From NCBI GenBank assembly GCA_017553635.1, contig JAFZKN010000015.1, positions 62,001 through 126,000 of the forward strand: DNA of 64,000 bases, in the 5' to 3' direction. Below the pieces are notes generated by a model. It did not search any database and was not told the DNA's origin. It saw only the letters and a program-made list of their open reading frames with translations. The position numbers and the translations under genes are program-made. Numbering within the stretch: position 1 is the first letter of the stretch; each line of letters begins with the position of its first letter. This DNA comes from Treponema sp. (GTDB lineage Bacteria; Spirochaetota; Spirochaetia; Treponematales; Treponemataceae). Shown here in pieces: positions 9,821 through 17,896 of this stretch.

Positions 9821-11505
9821 TCCTGTAATGCTTCGTAACCTTCTTCACCGGTACGAACCTTAACAACGTTCTGAACATCGTATACGAAAATCTTTCCGTC
9901 ACCGATGTTTCCGGTGTAAAGAACTTCTTTTGCTGCAGTTACTACAAGGTCAACAGGAACTTCACTTACAACGATATCAACTTTAATCTTTGGAAGTAAA
10001 GTCATATCCATTTCTACACCACGATACTTCTGAACGTTTCCATGCTGAACACCGCAGCCGAGAACGTTTGTTACAGTCATACCTGTTACGTTAATATCGT
10101 TCATCGCATGTTTAAGTTCATCAAACTTGCTCTGACGTGTAATGATTGTAACCATATGGAATTTTGCACCAGGCTTCTTTGTAGCCTTTGCAACAGGAAC
10201 TGCTTTTTCGATTGGAACTGTTCCAGTTACGGCACTTGCTCCGCCGAGTCCAGCTTCGCCATCTGTCATAACCTGTGGAGCCATGATAAAGCCTGCGTAA
10301 CTTGAGTCAATTCCGTGTTCAAGCTTATCAAGACCAACAACTTCTTCTTCGCGGCTGGCGCGCAGTCCATGAAGCTTTTTAATCAAAGTGAATGTAATAA
10401 TCATGCACACTGTTGTCCAGAATACGATTGTAAATTCACCGAGACACTGAACTCCCAGGTGTTTAAAACCGCCACCGTAGAACACACCGCTTTCAACGTT
10501 AAAAAGACCGTCAGATAAAGTTCCCCAGATACCGTTTGCAAGGTGAACAGCAACAGCACCAACAGGGTCATCAATATGAAGCTTTAAGTCGAGGAACTCA
10601 ACTACAAGAACTACGATGATTCCAGAAACGATACCGATTATACTTGCACCGAGTGCATCAACTGTTGCACAGGTTGGTGTAATTGCTACAAGACCTGCAA
10701 GGGAAGCGTTGAGTGTCATGGAAACATCTGGCTTTCCGTTTTTGATCCATGTAAATAACATTGTTGTTACACATGCTACTGCAGGTGCGATTGTTGTTGT
10801 TGTGAAAACAGCTGCAAGACCACCGACACCACCAAGCTGTGTACATGCAGCACCGTTAAATCCATACCATCCGAACCAGAGGATGAAAGTTCCGAGTGCA
10901 CCGAGAGTTAAAGAGTGTCCCGGAATTGCATGAACCTTTGTTACCTTACCATTTTTATCATAATCGTACTTTCCAATTCGAGGTCCAAGGAAAATAGCAC
11001 CTATTAATGCTGCTGTTCCACCTACAGAGTGAATTGCAGCTCCACCTGCAAAGTCAACAAAGCCAAGCTGTACTAACCAGCCCTGTGGATTCCATACCCA
11101 TCCTGCTTCGATTGGATATACGATTGCAGATATTACTGCTGAATAAATACAGTAAGCAGAGAACTTTGTTCTTTCTGCCATAGATCCAGAAACGATTGTT
11201 GCTGCAGTTGCACAGAATACTAAGTTGAATACAAAGCTTGACCAGTCAAGTTCTGCAAATTTTGTAAACAGCTGCATGTTTGGTTTTCCGATTAAGCCAA
11301 AGAAATAGTTTTCGCTCATCATTAAACCAAAACCAAGAAGCATGAACATAGGAGTTCCAATACAGAAATCCATCAGGTTTTTCATGATGATGTTTCCTGC
11401 ATTTTTTGCTCTTGTAAAACCTGTTTCTACCATTGCAAATCCGCACTGCATGAAAAATACAAGCGCTGCTCCAATTAAAAACCATACACTCCAAACTTCA
11501 CTCAT
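9817..11505 (-). CDS. amt: ammonium transporter fused to a C-terminal PII signalling domain
   Basis: The 562-residue product starts as a normal Amt channel of about eleven membrane segments (residues 1-380), with the conserved pore histidines His159 (AAIHSVGG) and His321 (AVHLANG). After a linker of about 60 residues rich in Ala, Pro and Lys, residues 448-562 form a complete PII/GlnK domain. This has the N-terminal strand FHMVTIITRQ, a T-loop with Tyr494 (QKYRGVEMD), and GNIGDGKIFVYDV. In most bacteria GlnK is a separate trimer that plugs Amt; here the plug is tethered. Downstream of glnA and behind its own ANTAR-type attenuator. Confidence 0.95.
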   Translation of the reverse strand: MSEVWSVWFLIGAALVFFMQCGFAMVETGFTRAKNAGNIIMKNLMDFCIGTPMFMLLGFGLMMSENYFFGLIGKPNMQLFTKFAELDWSSFVFNLVFCATAATIVSGSMAERTKFSAYCIYSAVISAIVYPIEAGWVWNPQGWLVQLGFVDFAGGAAIHSVGGTAALIGAIFLGPRIGKYDYDKNGKVTKVHAIPGHSLTLGALGTFILWFGWYGFNGAACTQLGGVGGLAAVFTTTTIAPAVACVTTMLFTWIKNGKPDVSMTLNASLAGLVAITPTCATVDALGASIIGIVSGIIVVLVVEFLDLKLHIDDPVGAVAVHLANGIWGTLSDGLFNVESGVFYGGGFKHLGVQCLGEFTIVFWTTVCMIITFTLIKKLHGLRASREEEVVGLDKLEHGIDSSYAGFIMAPQVMTDGEAGLGGASAVTGTVPIEKAVPVAKATKKPGAKFHMVTIITRQSKFDELKHAMNDINVTGMTVTNVLGCGVQHGNVQKYRGVEMDMTLLPKIKVDIVVSEVPVDLVVTAAKEVLYTGNIGDGKIFVYDVQNVVKVRTGEEGYEALQD

Positions 11506-11541
11506 AATAACCTCCTGTGATAGTCAGAAATCTTTTAATTT

Positions 11542-11628
11542 AAAAAAAACGCTACGAACCATTCTTCCTCATACGCGAGTTTGCAAAGCAAACCCGGTAG
11601 TGAGCGAAGCGAACGTAGCGCCTTTGCC
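11542..11628 (-). promoter_or_regulatory. ANTAR-type hexaloop hairpin and terminator between glnA and amt
   Basis: Sense strand GGC-AAAGGC-GCU at 11628-11617 (A1, G4 loop; the outer pair is G-U). GGCGCUACG then pairs with CGUAGCG near 11557-11551, followed by eight U. The long loop contains two simple hairpin units (GUUCGCUUCGCUCAC and GUUUGCUUUGCAAAC). No convincing promoter lies between glnA and this element, so it probably gates read-through from glnA into amt. Confidence 0.78.
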
Positions 11629-11662
11629 TTTAATATTTATTTTATATTTTTTTTATTACAAA

Positions 11663-13768
11663 TTATCTTACGCTGAACAGTAAATCACCGTAGCTTGGGA
11701 ACGGCCACAATTCTTTTGGTGTGATCGTTTCAAGTTCATCTGCGCACAGACGAAGCTCATTCATTGCAGAGAATACATTTTCACGGTAGAAGAAAGCAGT
11801 CTTGCTTGAGTCTCCGCCGTCGCATACTGATTTTGCATCCATAACTGCTTTTTCAAGCTGTTCTGTCTTGTTGTAGATACATGATGTAAGGCATGAAACT
11901 TTTTTGAGCATTGCGCTTTCATATGTAACATCACATTCAGCACATGCAGTCTTTTTTATGCTTATTGTTTCTGCAAGTTTATTTGCATATTTGCTTGCTG
12001 CAGGAAGAATGTCTTTCTTTGCCATTTCAAGCATTGTTTCTGCTTCGATGTTGATGATCTTTGAGTAATTTTCATTATGAATCTCAAAGCGGCTTGTAAG
12101 CTCTACCCTGCTGTAAACACCGAACTTTTCAAATACTTTAACGTTCTTGTCATCAAGAATGTGTGTAAGTGCTTCAGGTGTTGATCTGAGGTTATAAAGT
12201 CCGCGTTTTTCTGCCTCTTTAACCCATGAATCATCATAACCGTTTCCGTTAAAAATAATTCTCTTGTGTTCCTTGATTGTCTTTAAGATCAAGTCATGAA
12301 GATCGCCCTTGAAATCCTTTGATTTTTCAAGAAGGTCAGCAAACTGGCTTAATTCTTCTGCAACTACTGTATTTAAGAATACGTTTGCACATGCAATTGA
12401 TTCATTTGAACCGAGCATACGGAACTCAAATTTATTTCCGGTAAACGCAAACGGTGATGTTCTGTTACGGTCTGTTGTATCCTTGTTAAAGTCAGGAAGA
12501 ACTGTAACACCAATCTGCATCTTTTCTTTTTCGTGTTTTCCGTAAGGTTTTCCCTGTTCAATGCATTCAAGTATTTCTGAAAGTTCATCACCAAGGAAGA
12601 TTGAAATAATTGCAGGAGGAGCTTCGTTTGCACCGAGACGGTGATCGTTTCCGGCACTTGCAACAGAGATACGTAAAAGGTCCTGGTATTCATCTACGGC
12701 TTTGATGATTGCGCAGAGGAAAAGAAGGAACTGTGCGTTCTGATCTGGAGTTGCTCCAGGATCAAGAAGGTTCTTTCCTGTATTTGTACTGATTGACCAG
12801 TTGTTGTGCTTACCGCTTCCGTTTACACCTGCAAATGGCTTTTCGTGCAAGAGACATACCATTCCGTGGCGGGCAGCAACCTTTCTCATCATTTCCATTG
12901 TGAGCTGGTTGTGGTCGCAGGCAAGGTTTGTTGTAGAAAAGATTGGAGCAAGCTCATGCTGAGCTGGCGCAACTTCGTTATGTTCAGTTTTTGCAAGGAT
13001 TCCGAGCTTCCAGAGTTCGCGGTTTAAATCCTTCATAAAATCCTGAACACGTGGTTTAATCATACCAAAGTAATGATCTTCGAGTTCCTGACCTTTAGGA
13101 GCTTTTGCACCAAAGAGTGTACGTCCTGTGTAAATAAGGTCTTCACGTTTGTCATAAACAGATTTATCGATGAGGAAGTATTCCTGTTCCGGACCTACTG
13201 TAGTTTTTACAGAAGTTACAGCTTCGTTTCCGTCAAAAAGCTTAAGCACTCTGACAGCCTGTTTTGAAATTGCCTGCATAGAGCGAAGGAGCGGAGTTTT
13301 TTTATCCAAAGCTTCTCCTGTGTATGAACAGAATGCAGTAGGAATGCAGAGTGTTCCGTCTTTAATGAATGCGTATGAAGTCGGGTCCCATGCTGTATAA
13401 CCGCGTGCTTCAAATGTAGCGCGGATTCCACCACTTGGGAAAGAAGAAGCGTCAGGTTCACCCTGTACAAGTTCCTTACCGCTGAACTCCATGATGACTT
13501 TTCCGTCACTTGTTGGTGTAATGAAGCTGTCGTGTTTTTCTGCAGTAATTCCTGTAAGAGGCTGGAACCAGTGAGTAAAGTGTGTTGCACCTTTTTCGAT
13601 AGCCCAGTCTTTCATTGCATTTGCAACAACAGTAGCAACCGAAGCGTCAAGCTTTTCTCCACCTTCGATTGTTTTCATAAGCTGCTTGTAAGTTTCTTTA
13701 GGCAGCCTTGCTTTCATAACCGTTTCGTTAAAAACGTTCTCGCCAAAAATTGGTGTAACTTCGTCCAT
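11663..13768 (-). CDS. glnN: glutamine synthetase, type III
   Basis: GSIII makes glutamine from glutamate, ammonia and ATP as a large dodecamer. Length is 701 residues against about 700-730 for the family. Diagnostic stretches are FPSGGIRATFEARGYTAWDP, GPEQEYFLID, EVAPAQHELAPIFS, HEKPFAGVNGSGKHNNWS and ASAGNDHRLGANEAPPAI. The frame is open upstream to 13939, but ATG at 13768 follows AAGGAG and begins MDEVTPIFGENVF. Two tandem ANTAR-type attenuators precede it, and amt-PII follows 157 nt downstream on the same strand. Confidence 0.96.
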   Translation of the reverse strand: MDEVTPIFGENVFNETVMKARLPKETYKQLMKTIEGGEKLDASVATVVANAMKDWAIEKGATHFTHWFQPLTGITAEKHDSFITPTSDGKVIMEFSGKELVQGEPDASSFPSGGIRATFEARGYTAWDPTSYAFIKDGTLCIPTAFCSYTGEALDKKTPLLRSMQAISKQAVRVLKLFDGNEAVTSVKTTVGPEQEYFLIDKSVYDKREDLIYTGRTLFGAKAPKGQELEDHYFGMIKPRVQDFMKDLNRELWKLGILAKTEHNEVAPAQHELAPIFSTTNLACDHNQLTMEMMRKVAARHGMVCLLHEKPFAGVNGSGKHNNWSISTNTGKNLLDPGATPDQNAQFLLFLCAIIKAVDEYQDLLRISVASAGNDHRLGANEAPPAIISIFLGDELSEILECIEQGKPYGKHEKEKMQIGVTVLPDFNKDTTDRNRTSPFAFTGNKFEFRMLGSNESIACANVFLNTVVAEELSQFADLLEKSKDFKGDLHDLILKTIKEHKRIIFNGNGYDDSWVKEAEKRGLYNLRSTPEALTHILDDKNVKVFEKFGVYSRVELTSRFEIHNENYSKIINIEAETMLEMAKKDILPAASKYANKLAETISIKKTACAECDVTYESAMLKKVSCLTSCIYNKTEQLEKAVMDAKSVCDGGDSSKTAFFYRENVFSAMNELRLCADELETITPKELWPFPSYGDLLFSVR

Positions 13769-13793
13769 ATTAATCTCCTTTAATTTCAAATTA

Positions 13794-13855
13794 AAACAAA
13801 AAAGCGCTGTATATTTTTCGGAGCGTCCCCCAAAAAACAAACAGCGCCTTTGCCA
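13794..13855 (-). promoter_or_regulatory. second (proximal) ANTAR-type attenuator of glnN
   Basis: Sense strand UGGC-AAAGGC-GCUG at 13855-13842. Its loop and 3' strand (AAAGGCGCUGU) pair with ACAGCGCUUU near 13809-13800, followed by a U-tract. An inner hairpin (UUUUUUGG / CCGAAAAA) fills the terminator loop. It lies 26 nt upstream of the glnN start. Confidence 0.82.
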
Positions 13856-13870
13856 AAATTTACTAAAGTA

Positions 13871-13902
13871 TTTTTCAGTTGAATTGAATTCAACTGAAAA
13901 AA
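13871..13902 (-). other. spacer hairpin between the two glnN attenuators
   Basis: CAGUUGAA / UUCAACUG with a 5-nt loop, flanked by U5 and A5, so a strong stem. It is not a hexaloop hairpin and has no following U-run of its own in the sense direction. It may insulate the two attenuators from mispairing. Confidence 0.6.
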
Positions 13903-13944
13903 CAAAAAGGTCGCAAGAATGTACTTCCTGCGACCTCATTGTCG
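13897..13944 (-). promoter_or_regulatory. first (distal) ANTAR-type attenuator of glnN
   Basis: Sense strand CGAC-AAUGAG-GUCG at 13944-13931 (A1, G4). GAGGUCGCAGGAA pairs with UUCUUGCGACC and is followed by U5-G-U6. The only hexaloop in the set with U at position 3, the variable position of the ANTAR consensus. Confidence 0.83.
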
Positions 13945-13956
13945 TTTGATGTTTTT

Positions 13957-13985
13957 TTTATACAGCGAAAAAATATTTTTGTCAA
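13957..13985 (-). promoter_or_regulatory. glnN promoter
   Basis: Minus strand TTGACA (13985-13980), 17-nt spacer, TATAAA (13962-13957). Predicted start about 12 nt before the first hexaloop hairpin. Confidence 0.8.
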
Positions 13986-14121
13986 TAGAAATTTTTGAAA
14001 AAAATTAACTATTTTTTGTTGGCTGAAGTGTCTGTAATCCGGCATTTTTTATAGCATCATATGAATGTAATGAATTGAAACTATTAAAATAATTTCGTTT
14101 TATCTTTTAAAGTTATCATGG

Positions 14122-14127
14122 TATAAT
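14122..14127 (+). promoter_or_regulatory. -10 element abutting the start of the 160-residue gene
   Basis: A perfect TATAAT ends six bases before the ATG at 14134, and there is no Shine-Dalgarno sequence. Transcription would begin at or next to the start codon, so the mRNA is probably leaderless. Confidence 0.55.
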
Positions 14128-14133
14128 TTCAGT

Positions 14134-14616
14134 ATGAATAAGGATAATAATTATAGTGATTTTGACTTAGCTTCATCACTTCCACAGGAACAAAGAGAAG
14201 CAATTCTTAGAGCTCTTGAATTTGAAAGAAATCCAAGTGAACAGAACGCAAGATATGTATGTGAAGTAATGGATACGCTTTTTAAAATTAAGAATGAAAT
14301 GAAGAAAAAGGACGATATTCAAAAGCGAATTGATGAAGTTATCAAATTTGCTATCCGTAAAAATTCTGATAACCCTACAGTAAAACAGTTCTTTAGAGTT
14401 GCTCCTCCTTTTCATAAATATAAGATAGATAATCCAGAGGAAATGTTTGCACGTCTATTAAAGCTCTTTGAGAATCCTTTAGATTTTTCTTCCTGCATTG
14501 AAATAAATTATAAAAAGTTAAAAGAATTGATGGGTGATGCCTTTATCAATCAAAATTCCGACATTATTTCTGATTCTGAATACATGCCAGCAGTATTTTT
14601 TTCCAAAAAGGATTAA
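14134..14616 (+). CDS. uncharacterised cytoplasmic protein (160 residues)
   Basis: I do not recognise a family. The product is hydrophilic and predicted helical, with a charged central stretch (FKIKNEMKKKDDIQKRIDEV, about residues 49-68) likely to form a coiled coil. No signal peptide or membrane segment. The start is supported by a TATAAT just upstream rather than by a ribosome site. It converges on the helicase gene and their last four bases overlap. Confidence 0.7.
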   Translation: MNKDNNYSDFDLASSLPQEQREAILRALEFERNPSEQNARYVCEVMDTLFKIKNEMKKKDDIQKRIDEVIKFAIRKNSDNPTVKQFFRVAPPFHKYKIDNPEEMFARLLKLFENPLDFSSCIEINYKKLKELMGDAFINQNSDIISDSEYMPAVFFSKKD

Positions 14617-17492
14617 GGTTTATTAGGAATATAGCCTTTAGGTATTTCTACTTTTGGCGCAGGTTCTAAAGATAAACCATTCATGCGGTAATAATCATTT
14701 TTCCAAATCTTGTTTTCACAACCTTTCCCATTTGCTAAATAATTCGTGCAACCTAAAAAATAATCTGTTTTTTCTTTGTTTGGTTTTGCTATTAAATATC
14801 CGTCACATTTATCACATTTTTGGATTGAAAGCTTTCCTGCTTGAATAGAATTTGTCATAAAATCACATACTTCCGGATCATTCATACAAATCCATAGGCT
14901 TAATCCATAAGAAACCTTTATTTTATACTGAAGTGGATATCCACACATTGGGCAAATCTTTTTATAATTTTCATTATCAATTATTTCTTCATTCCATTCA
15001 CCATTTAGAACTACATTTTTATAATCCTGCTTTATTTCAAGAAGGAATTCTGATGGATTTTGATTTGGCGCAACAAAGTAAACTCTGTTTTTTGTTCGTG
15101 TCATTGCAACATAAAACAGGCGACGTTCTTCTGCTGCTTCTATAGCATTGTCCTGTTTAATTACATAGTTTAAAACAGGATCATTTTCGATTTTACATGG
15201 AAAACCATATACTCCATTTTTCCCATTTATAACTATTACATTGTCATACCCCAGACCCTTAGAAGCATGTGCTGTCATAAATGTGATTTTTAAAAATGGA
15301 TAATTCAGACTTTTTACTTTATTACCAAAATCCGTAACTTCAAACAAGCCTGATTTCTCTAAATTTCTTCCATCAAAACCAAAACGTCCCAATAATAAAA
15401 CTTCTTGTTTTTTCGGATCTTTTTTTTCTTTCTTACTTGATTCAATAATGTGTTCTAGTGCAGTTTCTATTGCTTTTGCAAGATTAAAATTTGCATTACC
15501 ACCAAATTTCTTAGTTTTTGAATCATAAGTATAAATAATTACAGGATCTTTTATGGTTTTTGGCGATTTTAATGTTTTTTTAATTTGTGAAGTGTTTTTT
15601 TGTATGAAATTACCTGCTATATCTATTACTTCCTGAGAATTCCGGTAAGTTTTTGTTATTTTAAGCAGTTCAGCATAGCCCATTATCTCAGAAAACTTAG
15701 TAAACAAAGTGATATCCGAACCACTGAATGCATAGATTGACTGCCAGTCGTCACCAACCGCTATTATTTTTGCAGATGTTACATCATGCAAAGCGCCGAC
15801 AAGATCAAATCTCTGTTTTGAAATATCCTGATATTCATCAACAATAATGTATTTAAAACTAATCTGGTCACTGACTGCCTTTGATTCTCTGAGCAATTTT
15901 GCAGATTTATTTATCATATCAGAAAAATCAATTGAATTGCTTTTTAGAAGGAAGCGTTCATATTCAAGATAACATTCTTTACAGATTTCAAGAAACAGTT
16001 TAGTTCTGACATTATTAGATTGGATGCTCCATTCATCAAATTTTTCAACAGAATAACCGTTGGTTTTAAAATTAGATATAAACCTGTCTATAAGGAATAT
16101 TAGTTTTCTTGTATATCTGTTTCCATCCAGATTTGTAATTTTCTGCATTACTTCTTTGTTATCGCGTGGTTTTAATACAAATCCTGCCCATTCAAGCTGT
16201 TTCTTCAAATGTTCAAGGAGGGGTAAGCCATCATCAAATTCAGAAAATGTATAAAGTAATGTTGTTCCATGTTTTTTATGTAAATCTACTTTATCGTGTA
16301 CAGCCTTTCTATATTTTTTTAGTTCTTCATCAGAATAGCGATTAGAAGCTCCAGATTGAGTTATTCCGAAATGTTCAATATATGCTTCTTTATCATCCTG
16401 ATGAATAATAAAATCAGGAGTGTAGGGTTTTTTAGCACCATCAATATTATATTTATATCGAGGTTCGTATTCATAATCGATATTGTTAAGATATAAAAAG
16501 TTTGCAATCTGTACTTCTTCATATGAACGAAGTACTTCATCCTGAATTGTGCGATATTCTTTACTGCGTTCATTTTTCAATTCAACTTTATAATTAATAC
16601 CACCAATTTCACTTTTAAGCGTATATAAATTTGAAGAAGTAAGTTTATCATAGAGAATTGTTTTATCTTTAGTATTAATAGGTGGATCAAAATAGGTCGA
16701 AAAGAATTTTACAAGATCATCTACAAGCCTTTGGTTTTGAAGTACTGTATCTCTAAAGTAGTCTTCAAGAACAAAATATAATTTATCATTCTGAACTATG
16801 TTTAATTTTTCTTCCTGGCCTTTGTTTAAAATTGCATTTCCGGTTGAATGGAAAGTAGTGATTGGACAATCGATTCCAAGGTCTTTATTGATTTTTTCTT
16901 TTAATTCGCCTACTGCTTTATTCGTAAATGAAACAACAAGTATTTCCTGGGGCTTAATGTCTTTCTTTTCTACAAGATATTTTACTTTAGCAGCTACTGT
17001 TGTTGTCTTTCCAGCTCCTGCTCCGGCAATAACAAGACAGTAATCTTCATCAGTTAAAACTACTTTTCTCTGGTCGTCGTCCAGCATGATTACAGGATCA
17101 ATTTCTTTTAAAATCGTATCCAGATAGTCTTTTTCTGTTTGAAGATGTTTTTGTATGTAATCTTTATTATGTGTTTCGACAAGTTTTTTTATGTTATCAA
17201 ATTTGTCCAGAACTGGATAAATTATCGAAGATGATACTTTATTTTTTTTACAGAAATCAGAAAGAAGATCGTCTTTTTCAAGCTGTTTAAAGTATTCAAC
17301 AGAATCCTTACATGCTTCTATACTTTTAAGATAATCGCTTTTAGCAATATAACTGTCCGAATTAAAGAGTTTTTCAAATAAACTGTCGAGATCATATATA
17401 TTTTTAAGATTGGAATTTACGGCTTTTTTCTTAAAATCCGTTTTTCCATCTTTATCCTGGTTATTCCCCAACAGTCTGTTAAACACCGACAT
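14613..17492 (-). CDS. UvrD/HelD-like superfamily 1 DNA helicase with inserted nuclease-like domain and zinc-ribbon tail
   Basis: The 959-residue protein has an N-terminal extension of about 150 residues, Walker A AGAGAGKTT (155-163), motif Ia VVSFTNKAVGEL, Walker B IIVDEYQD (about 549-556), motif III VGDDWQSIYAFSGS and the C-terminal motifs MTAHASKGLGYDNV and EERRLFYVAMTRTKN. Between the ATPase motifs, residues about 330-440 read YEYEPRYKY, then PYTPDFII and EAYIEHFG. That pattern fits a PD-(D/E)XK-like fold. The C-terminus has three Cys pairs (CPMCG, CDKCDG, CTN...C) like a topoisomerase zinc ribbon. It resembles helicase IV enzymes that act on DNA damage or stalled forks; the precise role is unknown. 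Confidence 0.85.
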   Translation of the reverse strand: MSVFNRLLGNNQDKDGKTDFKKKAVNSNLKNIYDLDSLFEKLFNSDSYIAKSDYLKSIEACKDSVEYFKQLEKDDLLSDFCKKNKVSSSIIYPVLDKFDNIKKLVETHNKDYIQKHLQTEKDYLDTILKEIDPVIMLDDDQRKVVLTDEDYCLVIAGAGAGKTTTVAAKVKYLVEKKDIKPQEILVVSFTNKAVGELKEKINKDLGIDCPITTFHSTGNAILNKGQEEKLNIVQNDKLYFVLEDYFRDTVLQNQRLVDDLVKFFSTYFDPPINTKDKTILYDKLTSSNLYTLKSEIGGINYKVELKNERSKEYRTIQDEVLRSYEEVQIANFLYLNNIDYEYEPRYKYNIDGAKKPYTPDFIIHQDDKEAYIEHFGITQSGASNRYSDEELKKYRKAVHDKVDLHKKHGTTLLYTFSEFDDGLPLLEHLKKQLEWAGFVLKPRDNKEVMQKITNLDGNRYTRKLIFLIDRFISNFKTNGYSVEKFDEWSIQSNNVRTKLFLEICKECYLEYERFLLKSNSIDFSDMINKSAKLLRESKAVSDQISFKYIIVDEYQDISKQRFDLVGALHDVTSAKIIAVGDDWQSIYAFSGSDITLFTKFSEIMGYAELLKITKTYRNSQEVIDIAGNFIQKNTSQIKKTLKSPKTIKDPVIIYTYDSKTKKFGGNANFNLAKAIETALEHIIESSKKEKKDPKKQEVLLLGRFGFDGRNLEKSGLFEVTDFGNKVKSLNYPFLKITFMTAHASKGLGYDNVIVINGKNGVYGFPCKIENDPVLNYVIKQDNAIEAAEERRLFYVAMTRTKNRVYFVAPNQNPSEFLLEIKQDYKNVVLNGEWNEEIIDNENYKKICPMCGYPLQYKIKVSYGLSLWICMNDPEVCDFMTNSIQAGKLSIQKCDKCDGYLIAKPNKEKTDYFLGCTNYLANGKGCENKIWKNDYYRMNGLSLEPAPKVEIPKGYIPNKP

Positions 17493-17626
17493 TCAAAAAA
17501 TTCCTTATATTTACAAGACTAAATTTCTCTTTTTTTAATTATATCATTGATTTTTCAATAATTCACCAAGTTTTCTCAGGTCAATTCAACTTATAAAAAT
17601 TTCCCACATTTTTTTTCAAAAACCTA

Positions 17627-17655
17627 TTGACAAAGTAGGTAATACAGTGTATAAA
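17627..17655 (+). promoter_or_regulatory. metY promoter
   Basis: TTGACA at 17627-17632, 17-nt spacer, TATAAA at 17650-17655. The 5' leader to the metY ATG is about 235 nt and contains a leader peptide and several hairpins. Confidence 0.8.
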
Positions 17656-17686
17656 TTAACTATCCTAATAACAAACTAAAATCTGT

Positions 17687-17702
17687 AAACCGCTCGTGGT
17701 TT
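17687..17702 (+). promoter_or_regulatory. leader hairpin before the metY leader peptide
   Basis: AAACC-GCUCGU-GGUUU, five base pairs with a six-base loop, ending a few bases before the AGGAGG of the leader peptide. The loop lacks the A1/G4 ANTAR signature. Confidence 0.5.
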
Positions 17703-17723
17703 TAATAAAAAAGGAGGTGCGCA

Positions 17724-17801
17724 ATGAAATTTTATTTTGAAAAGCTTGTTCGTGAAAATTTCCGTAATGGAGTCATGCGTACCTGCCTTCTTTCCGCTTA
17801 A
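17724..17801 (+). CDS. leader peptide (25 residues) upstream of metY
   Basis: ATG at 17724 follows a near-perfect AAGGAGG and opens a 25-codon frame ending MRTCLLSA and stop, 95 nt before metY. Being short and in the 5' leader of a sulfur-assimilation gene, it looks like a cis-acting attenuator. The Cys codon four residues before the end would allow ribosome stalling when charged tRNA-Cys is low. After the stop come a UCCAG-UUUU-CUGGA hairpin with a U7 run nearby and a CAGGAUA / UAUCCUG hairpin before the metY ribosome site. Cysteine sensing is inference; only one Cys codon is present. Confidence 0.65.
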   Translation: MKFYFEKLVRENFRNGVMRTCLLSA

Positions 17802-17896
17802 GTCCAGTTTTCTGGAATCAAAAATCTTTTTTTAACAAATTCAATTTTTTAACTTTGCAGGATAAATCTATCCTGAACGATTTTAAGGAGATAACT

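Noticed and set aside
10616..10933. 105-codon frame antisense to amt
   Set aside because: Mirror of conserved transmembrane coding sequence; composition is an artefact.
13769..13939. N-terminal extension of glnN
   Set aside because: The open frame crosses both attenuators; the family start and AAGGAG are at 13768.
17687..17702. Hexaloop hairpin in the metY leader as an ANTAR target
   Set aside because: Loop GCUCGU lacks A1 and G4 and does not overlap a terminator stem.
17656..17896. SAM riboswitch or T-box in the metY leader
   Set aside because: No conserved T-box sequence, no SAM-I four-way junction elements; the short reading frame explains the layout better.
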